A DNA stretch of 15,595 nucleotides from Theodoxus fluviatilis (taxonomy: Eukaryota > Mollusca > Gastropoda > Cycloneritida > Neritidae). The position numbers and the translations under genes are program-made. The stretch spans positions 1 through 15,595 of the forward strand of contig JAWQFJ010026779.1 in NCBI GenBank assembly GCA_034096865.1, read 5' to 3'. This document shows positions 7,668 to 14,793 of this stretch, piece by piece (position 1 is the stretch's first letter; each line of letters opens with the position of its first letter). The notes beneath the pieces were generated by a model. It was not told the origin of the DNA. It saw only the letters and a list, made by a program, of their open reading frames with translations, and made no database searches.

Positions 7668-8082
7668 GTCTTTCGACAGGCGGGGAGATAGGCGATCGAG
7701 GATGCTTTGGAGTTGGACGATGTGCAAGGGGCAGTGCCGTGGTTCTATCTCTGGGACGAGAAGAATCTGGGTTTATTAAAATATATAAGCAACATTAGGC
7801 CTACACTGGCTGCAACACTGTGTCGTAAATCTGTCCATGCCTGTAATTCTGTCTGTGTGTGAATGATATTTGGTGAACATCTACGACGCACCTACCCCTC
7901 TGTGTGACTGCGTTAGCTTCGATTCAACGTCTACAACTTGCCAAAGCAAAAAAAAAAGTACTTACAGGAACTTCCCTTCCCTTCGCTCTTATCTACAATT
8001 TACACCAGTTCCTGGCAGCCCACCCATGCACCCCCACCCCCCAGTGCTCTCCCCTCTCTGCTCGCTTGTTGAAACCAATTAA
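7665..8082 (+). repeat. U1: repeat unit with a single 93-bp segment
   Basis: About 415 bp, from GTCTTTCGACAGGCGG to TCGCTTGTTGAAACCAA. It aligns with both flanks of the U2 array: the left part (GGACGATGTGC, GAATCTGGGTTTATTAAAATATATA) and the right part (TTCAACGTCTACAACTTGCC, TCTACAATTTACACCAGTTCC). Between them sits exactly one 93-bp segment homologous to the array monomer. The short open frames here are not convincing. The unit is either a satellite monomer or a non-autonomous element; no terminal repeats or TSD were found. Confidence 0.85.
7825..7917 (+). repeat. Single-copy 93-bp segment, precursor type of the array monomer
   Basis: Starts GTAAATCTGTCC and ends GACTGCGTTAGC. It is exactly 93 bp, the array period, and differs from the array consensus at 13 positions by my hand alignment without indels. 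Its flanks match those of the array in U2. Confidence 0.9.
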
Positions 8083-8584
8083 AGGCTTGTTCAGGAGGCG
8101 CAGCGCTGCAAAGCGCTGCTCAGCGCTGCATGTGATTCACTCCTGAACGGCAATTTTGGGGCGTGATTCACTCCTCACAAATCCGAGATGATTCAGACGA
8201 TTTTGCATTATTTTCAAAATGGCGTCGACTTCGAGCCCGCACTGCATGGCCGTCGATGCGTAAAATAACCCTCAGAAACATCATTTTGGGACTGGAACGG
8301 GCTTTATTTGCCCCAAGCGCCCTGTATGCGCGAGTAATGGCAAGTAAGGATGACACAGTAGTGGACTTTATTCATACAGAATACATTTAAACGTGCATAA
8401 ACGATGTCTGTGGCAAAGAAAACACTTTCTTCGCGTCTATCAACACAACAGGGGGAGCAGAAGATTTACCTCCCCTTTAACAAGTGAAGCGCTGCACTGC
8501 ATCTTAGGTGTTCAGGAGAGGCAAAGAGCGCTCAATTGCCAACATGAAGCGCTCATGCAGCGCGTTGTACTCCTGAACAAGCCT
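8083..8584 (+). mobile_element. H1: MITE-like element with 15-bp perfect TIRs
   Basis: A 502-bp element bounded by AGGCTTGTTCAGGAG (8083-8097) and its exact reverse complement (8570-8584). Subterminal regions are full of AGCGCTG motifs on both sides. It matches H2 (11141-13279 minus the E2 insertion, about 505 bp). H2 has a 3-bp CAT duplication; here the flanks read CAATTAA on the left and CAA on the right, so the duplication is unclear. A 3-bp duplication would fit a PIF/Harbinger-like origin, but CAT is not the usual TWA, so the superfamily is left open. Confidence 0.85.
8256..8390 (+). CDS. 44-codon ORF in H1, conserved in H2 (possible captured 5' exon)
   Basis: ATG to TAA, beginning MRKITLRNIILGLERALFAP and ending DDTVVDFIHTEYI. 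The H2 copy (11317-11451) is the same length with three base differences; two are synonymous and one changes Thr to Ala. The rest of H differs more and has indels. This could be the decayed start of the parental transposase or a second element gene, with GCAAGTAAGG at 8339-8348 as a possible splice donor. No domain is recognisable and coding status is unproven. Confidence 0.3.
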   Translation: MRKITLRNIILGLERALFAPSALYARVMASKDDTVVDFIHTEYI

Positions 8585-11140
8585 CAAGTCTTTTGACAGG
8601 CGGAGATGGGCGAGCTTGCTTTGGGGTTGGACGATGTGCGAGGCGCAGTGCCGTGGTTCTATCCGTGGGACGGAAAGAATCTGGGTTTATTAAAATATAT
8701 AGACATTATTATACTGGCTGCAACCTTGTCGTAAATCTGTTCATGCGCCTTATTCTGTCTGTGTGTGCATGGTATTTGGTAAACATGTACGATGTACCTA
8801 CCCCTCTGTATGACTGCATTAGCGTACATCTGTTCATGCGCCTTATTCTGTCTGTGTGTGCATGGTATTTAGTAAACATGTACGATGTACCTACCCCTCT
8901 GTATGACTGCATTAGCGTACATCTGTTCATGCGCCTTATTCTGTCTGTGTGTGCATGATATTTGGTAAACATGTACGATGTACCTACCCCTCTGTATGAC
9001 TGCATTAGCGTACATCTGTTCATGCGCCTTATTCTGTCTGTGTGTGCATGCTATTTGGTAAACATGTACGATGTACCTACCCCTCTGTATGACTGCATTA
9101 GCGTACATCTGTTCATGCGCCTTATTCTGTCTGTGTGTGCATGGTATTTGGTAAACATGTACGATGTACCTACCCCTCTGTATGACTGCATTAGCGTACA
9201 TCTGTTCATGCGCCTTATTCTGTCTGTGTGTGCATGATATTTGGTAAACATGTACGATGTACCTACCCCTCTGTATGACTGCATTATAGCGTACATCTGT
9301 TCATGCGCCTTATTCTGTCTGTGTGTGCATGATATTTGGTAAACATGTACGATGTACCTACCCCTCGATCTGTATGACTGCATTAGCGTACATCTGTTCA
9401 TGCGCCTTATTCTGTCTGTGAGTGCATGGTATTTGGTAAACATGTACGATGTACCTACCCCTCTGTATGTCTGCATTAGCGTACATCTGTCCATGCGCCT
9501 TATTCTGTCTGTGTGTGCATGATATTTGGTAAACATGTACGATGTACCTACCCCTCTGTATGACTGCATTAGCGTACATCTGTCCATGCGCCTTATTCTG
9601 TCTGTGTGTGCATGATATTTGGTAAACATGTACGATGTACCTACCCCTCTGTATGACTGCATTAGCGTACATCTGTCCATGCGCCTTATTCTGTCTGTGT
9701 GTGCATGATATTTGGTAAACATGTACGATGTACCTACCCCTCTGTATGACTGCATTAGCGTACATCTGTCCATGCGCCTTATTCTGTCTGTGTGTGCATG
9801 GTATTTGGTAAACATGTACGATGTACCTACCCCTCTGTATGACTGCATTAGCGTACATCTGTTCATGCGCCTTATTCTGTCTGTGTGTGCATGATATTTG
9901 GTAAACATGTACGATGTACCTACCCCTCTGTATGACTGCATTAGCGTACATCTGTTCATGCGCCTTATTCTGTCTGTGTGTGCATGATATTTGGTAAACA
10001 TGTACGATGTACCTACCCCTCTGTATGACTGCATTAGCGTACATCTGTTCATGCGCCTTATTCTGTCTGTGTGTGCATGATATTTGGTAAACATGTACGA
10101 TGTACCTACCCCTCTGTATGACTGCATTAGCGTACATCTGTTCATGCGCCTTATTCTGTCTGTGTGTGCATGATATTTGGTAAACATGTACGATGTACCT
10201 ACCCCTCTGTATGACTGCATTAGCGTACATCTGTTCATGCGCCTTATTCTGTCTGTGTGTGCATGATATTTGGTAAACATGTACGATGTACCTACCCCTC
10301 TGTATGACTGCATTAGCGTACATCTGTTCATGCGCCTTATTCTGTCTGTGTGTGCATGATATTTGGTAAACATGTACGATGTACCTACCCCTCTGTATGA
10401 CTGCATTAGCGTACATCTGTTCATGCGCCTTATTCTGTCTGTGTGTGCATGATATTTGGTAAACATGTACGATGTACCTACCCCTCTGTATGACTGCATT
10501 AGCGTACATCTGTTCATGCGCCTTATTCTGTCTGTGTGTGCATGATATTTGGTAAACATGTACGATGTACCTACCCCTCTGTATGACTGCATTAGCGTAC
10601 ATCTGTTCATGCGCCTTATTCTGTCTGTGTGTGCATGATATTTGGTAAACATGTACGATGTACCTACCCCTCTGTATGACTGCATTAGCGTACATCTGTT
10701 CATGCGCCTTATTCTGTCTGTGTGTGCATGATATTTGGTAAACATGTACGATGTACCTACCCCTCTGTATGACTGCATTAGCGTACATCTGTTCATGCGC
10801 CTTATTCTGTCTGTGTGTGCATGGTATTTGGTAAACATGTACGATGTACGTACCCCTCTGTATGACTGCATTAGCGTACATCTGTTCATGCGCCTTATTC
10901 TGTCTGTGTGTGCATGATATTTGGTAAACATGTACGATGTACCTACCCCTCTGTATGACTGCATTAGATTTGGTTCAACGTCTACAACTTGCCAAAGCAA
11001 AAATACAATAATTTAGTAGCTACAGGAACTGCACTTCCCTTCGCTCTTATCTACAATTTACACCAGTTCCTGGCAGTGCTCTCCCCTCTTGCATGAGCAC
11101 ACGATCAGCCACTCAGCCTCTACTCGCTTGCTGAAACCAT
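8585..11140 (+). repeat. U2: repeat unit expanded by the 93-bp array
   Basis: Left arm (8585-8730) and right arm (10969-11140) match U1 in order and orientation, but the single 93-bp segment of U1 is replaced by 24 tandem copies. The right arm carries an extra stretch near 11088-11120 relative to U1. Followed directly by H2, as U1 is by H1. Confidence 0.85.
8731..10968 (+). repeat. 93-bp tandem array, 24 copies
   Basis: Copy starts are spaced 93 bp except for +2 (TA inserted near 9285-9287) and +4 (GATC inserted near 9366-9369); the total of 2238 bp is 24 x 93 plus 6. The monomer runs GTACATCTGTTCATGCGCC to GTATGACTGCATTAGC. The first copy keeps the U1-type start GTAAATCTG and the last ends CATTAGA, so the edges are the original flanks. 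Copies from about 9853 to 10780 are almost identical. Four consecutive copies (9481-9852) share TGTCCATG, and GGTATTT variants sit mainly towards the edges. Since 93 is a multiple of 3 and the monomer lacks stops in several frames, very long open frames result on the minus strand; these are not credible genes. Confidence 0.98.
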
Positions 11141-11316
11141 AGGCTTGTTCAGGAGGCGCAGCGATTCAAAGCGCTGCATGTGATTCACTCCTGAACGGCA
11201 ATTGTGGGGCGTGATTCACTCAGCGCTGAGCAGCGCTATGAATCACCAATCCGACGTGATTCGGGTGATTTTGCATCACATTCAAAATGGCGTCTTCGAT
11301 CCCGCACTGGCCGTCG

Positions 11317-11451
11317 ATGCGTAAAATTACCCTCAGAAACATCATTTTGGGATTGGAACGGGCTTTATTTGCCCCAAGCGCCCTGTATGCGCGAGTAATG
11401 GCAAGTAAGGATGACACAGTAGTGGACTTTATTCATGCAGAATACATTTAA
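11317..11451 (+). CDS. 44-codon ORF in H2, counterpart of the one in H1
   Basis: Same length and reading frame as 8256-8390, ending DDTVVDFIHAEYI. The only replacement is Thr to Ala near the end. Coding status is unproven; the value lies in the two-copy comparison. Confidence 0.3.
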   Translation: MRKITLRNIILGLERALFAPSALYARVMASKDDTVVDFIHAEYI

Positions 11452-11616
11452 ACGTGCATAAACGATGTCTGTGGCAAAGAAAACACTTTCTTAGCGTCTA
11501 TGAACACAACAAGGGGCGCAGAAGATTTACCTCCCCTTTAACAAGTGAAGCGCTGCACAGAATCTGAGGCGTTCAGGAGTGGCAAAGAGCGGTTAATTGC
11601 CAACATGAAGCGCTCA

Positions 11617-11625
11617 TGCAGCGCG
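11617..11625 (+). repeat. 9-bp target-site duplication, left of E2
   Basis: TGCAGCGCG precedes the CATTC tip of E2 and is repeated exactly at 13251-13259. Joining them restores H sequence as in H1 (CTCATGCAGCGCGTTGTACT, 8552-8571). Confidence 0.93.
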
Positions 11626-11747
11626 CATTCAGCGTGGCTGAGACTATAGTGCATATAGTCTCAGCAACAGGTTGGTCACGTGATAGCCTTAATTCTTCCA
11701 TAACATGCATACCACCATTCAACACTGAGTCTCAGCCACGCTGAATG
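11626..11747. repeat. 122-bp fold-back at the B terminus of E2
   Basis: CATTCAGCGTGGCTGAGACT (11626-11645) is the exact reverse complement of 11728-11747. It encloses the short terminal hairpin and the 17-bp block, so the tip can pair either locally or with the distal arm. E1 has the equivalent with 15 bp arms (2859-2873 and 2956-2970). Confidence 0.9.
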
Positions 11748-11800
11748 GCATATCACATCATTGAGTGTATTCCTCCGCTTGTTGTGATACACTCGATACT

Positions 11801-11812
11801 GGCAGCCATCTT
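11801..11812 (-). promoter_or_regulatory. YY1-like motif AAGATGGCTGCC in the E B-block
   Basis: On the minus strand the sequence matches the YY1 consensus AAnATGGCnGCC; E1 has AAAATGGCTGCC at 2795-2806. Being present in both copies it is ancestral to the family. A function in transcription of the element is only inferred. Confidence 0.35.
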
Positions 11813-11994
11813 TCCGTCAGTTCATTTTGTAAACATCGATTTCCCATAAATGTAAAACTTGTATGCGGTAAAATTCGAATTACAAGTGTAATATTGTGAA
11901 CTCTACTAATTATAAGGACTTTGAATACAACAGCAACAATTATACTTCATTGTGCGAGTAAGGCAACCAATCCCGTCTGCATAATGATGTGGTA

Positions 11995-12200
11995 GGGCGA
12001 GTGGCTGTCGAGCATGGCAATCTGGTGTTGAAGCGCGGATGGGTTATCGAGATAACAAGTTGGGCCGGTGCCTCTTCTAAGTGGTTTATTCGCCTTCTTT
12101 TTGGCAGTGTCCAAGGGCACACGACACTAACGATTCCGCTCCTTTCCCCTTCGCCTGACGAATTCCTCCCTCCTTTCTTCCCACGTCATATTCTCACAAT
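11995..12200 (+). mobile_element. Possible degenerate tRNA-derived SINE fragment within E2
   Basis: TGGCTGTCGAGCATGG (12002-12017) resembles a Pol III box A, and GGGTTATCGAGATAAC (12041-12056) a worn box B, at a plausible distance. A unique body with a CCAAGGGCACACGACAC segment follows. No tail or target duplication was found, so this is only a suggestion. Confidence 0.25.
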
Positions 12201-12966
12201 GGTCTCAAAAATACAACGTCACCAAAAAAACTATACAACGTCACAAAACTAAGAGAATCGCAGTGCAAAATGCATACTACGAAGTACGATACTATGTTCT
12301 TTTCTTATTGAAAAATATAAACAACAAATAACGACAACAACATTGGCAACTAGAGAGAGAAATATGAAACACAACTTGGATGAGTAACAACTGTCCAGAT
12401 CACCTGACTATACACACCATCCACCACACTCATACTCTGAGGAGTCTCCAAAGAAACCTCAAACCATGAAGTGCTAGATCAACCGGGAGGAGAAGCAGTT
12501 TGACGTGAAGGAGAAAGGCTAACCGGCTAGTACTGCCCGTACCCCACCACAATGATAATCTTTTGGACCGATAGTACGATACGCCCAGAAACCTGCTGAG
12601 TGCTTTTACTGATGAGGAATCATTAATTTAATGTATGCTTAGAAGGATTAAACTTAGAAAAACTGCTTCTGAGCTCTCCGATGATATCGAACTTCGGAAT
12701 CGGACGGATTCCTACAGAAGAAACTTCGACTCATCAACGTTCAACACAGAGACAACAGTGAGTAAAATCTTCCTTCTACTTCTAGATCAGTCGATACACG
12801 AATGATCGAAGTGTGGACTCAGCAGCTCGTCAAACAGTGTGAAGGCAGTTAGACCACAGGTTCCGGCCAGAAAGCATTTACTTGCGAGAGTATAACCATA
12901 GATTCACGAAACCAGCCCGGAGCCATAGGAATCCTTTTCGATGTGTTTATACTGACTAGTTCCAAA
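12201..12966. other. Interior of E2 without recognised gene
   Basis: No open frame of note and no clear repeat. In one + frame around 12790-12900 a string resembling the SARQTV-x-RQL...RFRP pattern of Tc1/mariner transposase N-termini appears with an in-frame stop; it is too short and broken to call. Confidence 0.4.
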
Positions 12967-13250
12967 GGCAAGCGCACGTGCTGAAGGCAGTTTGCAACCT
13001 TTTAGACGATGTTCGCGCTAAAAGTAGTTCTCAAATGATTTCCTGAAAATCTCATAGATTAGTTTTATTAGAACACCAAATTTGTGTTTATCTATCGGGA
13101 TAAATAATTGGAGTGAAATAGAATCGTCTCTTTTTACTCTCAATGGTCTTTTGATCATGTTGAATTTTGAAGGGTAAAATCATTGGAATGTGGGGCCGAA
13201 GTCACGTGACCAACCTGTTTCAGAGATACTATATCTCTGTGTTCAGAATG

Positions 13251-13259
13251 TGCAGCGCG
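13251..13259 (+). repeat. 9-bp target-site duplication, right of E2
   Basis: TGCAGCGCG, identical to 11617-11625. Confidence 0.93.
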
Positions 13260-13279
13260 TTGTACTGCTGAACAAGCCT

Positions 13280-13387
13280 CATGTCTTTTGACAGATGGAG
13301 ATAGGCGAGCATGCTTTGGAGTTGGACGATGTGCGAGGTGAAGTGCCGTGATTCTATCCCTCGGACGGGAAGAATCTGGGTTTATTA
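13280..13387 (+). repeat. U3: truncated third U unit
   Basis: CATGTCTTTTGACAGATGGAG to GAATCTGGGTTTATTA matches the first ~108 bp of U1 and U2, then stops at the point where the others continue AAATATATA. The 93-bp segment is absent. Confidence 0.85.
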
Positions 13388-13700
13388 ATGTAAAATGTAG
13401 AGGAACTTCCCCCACCCCCACCCCCTTTTTTTACTGATAGAGACACATCACTTTCACAGGACAGTCATGCGAGTTTTAAATGGAAAGACAGCATTTTGAC
13501 TTATGTACACTACATTTTTTCAAATACCGTAAGCAAACGCATTTTCACAGGGCATACATCTCATTTTGACGTAAAATGTAGAGAATACAGAGGATTTTCT
13601 TAATCATTGGAGACACATAATTTTCTTTGGACAGTCACCCATTTGGTAAAGACGAAACGCGTCATCTTCACTTCGTGTACACCGTCTTTTAACAGACTTG
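13388..13700 (+). repeat. Diverged direct duplication, period ~170-181 bp
   Basis: GTAAAATGTAGAG occurs at 13390 and 13571, GAGACACAT at 13440 and 13610, GGACAGTCA near 13459 and 13629, and a TGACTTATGTACAC / TTCACTTCGTGTACAC pair at about 13497 and 13667. The order is kept, so this is an old tandem duplication. A C-rich run lies at 13409-13425. No gene seen. Confidence 0.65.
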
Positions 13701-13710
13701 ATTGCTGTTT

Positions 13711-14205
13711 AAGCCGGTTCTTAACTGGTGTTTGCCAAGTCTTGGCAAATACTGGCCAAGAATTTGGTCAATATTTGCCTGATCTTGGGATGTATTCACT
13801 GAATATTTGATCAAGTGTTCCGATTCTAAATTGGTTTTCACCAAGACTTGGCAAATATTTGCCACGACTTGGGATATTGGCTCGACAGGTAATGCCAATA
13901 GCTATTGGCGCGAGATATTCGTGAGATCCCCTCAGAGCCCAAAGGCGGAAAAAATATGTCGCTTCGTTTACATTTACAGGCATTGCACACTTAAAGTATG
14001 GGCATGGTGCCGATCGATGCCATACTGCAAATGTCCTTTGTTTGCGAGATCTTGGCTTAGTTTCTTCAAGCTATTGAAAAGCTAAGGATTTGCCAAAACT
14101 TGGCGCAATAGTTGCCGACTTTTTTGCCGAATGTCTGCCACTAAGTAATTTGCCAATACTTGGTGAATATTAGCCAAATTTTATTTGTCAATTAAGAACA
14201 GGTTT
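13711..14205. repeat. Imperfect inverted-repeat element rich in TTGGCAA palindromes
   Basis: AAGCCGGTTCTTAACTG (13711-13727) is nearly matched by the reverse complement of 14189-14205 (AAACCTGTTCTTAATTG), giving a ~495-bp element with worn terminal repeats. Inside are many TTGGCAA/TTGCCAA motifs, including TGCCAAGTCTTGGCA (13733-13747), GGCAAATATTTGCC (13850-13863) and the 16-bp palindrome GCCAATAGCTATTGGC (13894-13909). It is probably a non-autonomous fold-back transposon; no TSD is established. Confidence 0.45.
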
Positions 14206-14793
14206 ACACATTGTGTGTCTCTTAATTTTATCTCAAATATACAAGACAAAGAGTAATTATTAATTTAAAAAAGAAATTGACCACACATTTTCATATGGTG
14301 CCATACTTTTTTTAAACTTATGGGATGTACTATTATTATTGTGTCGACACTGTTTTACTCGATATAAAAGTTAGTATGCAAAGATCGCCTATCCATTTTT
14401 GAATGAGAGAGCAATAAGGATTATTTTATATATATAAAAACTTAAAAGTTGGGGGAAAGTTTTGCCAGTATGTATTGTACATATCAAAATCCCGGCGGAA
14501 CCTATCATAAAGCTGAATTATTCTTCGTCCATCCTAAATTTGTTCACCGTATTCAAGGTTGGTATAGTGTTTGCTCCACACACACGCATCGAAAAGGAAA
14601 CTTTTGTCTATTACACGTATTACTTTGATGACCGTGAAGCAGAGTGGAGAGGTAGGCGTGGAGACGAGACAGAATGGAAAGAAGAATTGACATTCATTTA
14701 GAGAGGGAAAAAAGTCTGCCATTCCACTTGATTGTTCAGCAGACATGAGCTCGTTGCATAGACGTGAGGGCAGCAAAGATCTTGTGAGAAATA
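14206..14793. other. AT-rich spacer without recognised feature
   Basis: No bounded repeat or RNA gene. An open frame at 14462-14701 (79 codons, with a charged C-terminal part rich in Glu, Arg and Trp) matches nothing I know and has no conservation evidence, so it is not called. Confidence 0.5.

Larger units (their letters stand above)
11626..13250 (-). mobile_element. E2: second E element, opposite orientation to E1
   Basis: A 1625-bp element bounded by CATTC...GAATG. B end: 12-bp stem (11637-11648/11654-11665, 5-nt loop) starting 11 nt from the tip, then the 17-bp block (11667-11683). A end: the inverted block (13202-13218) then an 8-bp stem (13221-13228/13232-13239) ending 11 nt from the tip. 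Terminal blocks of about 330 bp (B) and 285 bp (A) match E1 in reverse complement. The interior (about 11959-12966) has no counterpart in E1 and no intact gene. It includes a possible SINE at 11995-12200. Confidence 0.9.
11141..13279 (+). mobile_element. H2: second H element, split by E2
   Basis: AGGCTTGTTCAGGAG at 11141 and TGCTGAACAAGCCT ending at 13279 are the H termini (one mismatch on the right). H sequence covers 11141-11625 and 13251/13260-13279; the remainder is E2 with its 9-bp duplication. Net H length is about 505 bp, close to H1. CAT at 11138-11140 and 13280-13282 is a 3-bp target duplication, and the joined flanks read GAAAC-CAT-GTCTTTT, matching the H-free U junction at 7661-7672. 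Confidence 0.85.

Noticed and set aside
8731..10968. CRISPR-like array
   Set aside because: The repeats are contiguous without unique spacers, and the surroundings are eukaryotic mobile elements.
9051..11000. Very long minus-strand open frames (649 and 507 codons) made of a 31-residue repeat
   Set aside because: They follow automatically from a 93-bp monomer lacking stops in several frames; no non-repeat domain, and variants show no codon-position bias by eye.
12690..12920. Possible Tc1/mariner transposase fossil inside E2
   Set aside because: Only a short stretch resembles the family, with an in-frame stop and no catalytic motif; not enough to call. A translated search would decide.
13689..13983. 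Short ORFs with repeated ICQVL / YLPSLG-like strings
   Set aside because: They arise from the TTGGCAA-rich fold-back element rather than from a gene.
14462..14701. 79-codon ORF
   Set aside because: No recognisable domain, no second copy to compare and no supporting signals; expected by chance at this length.
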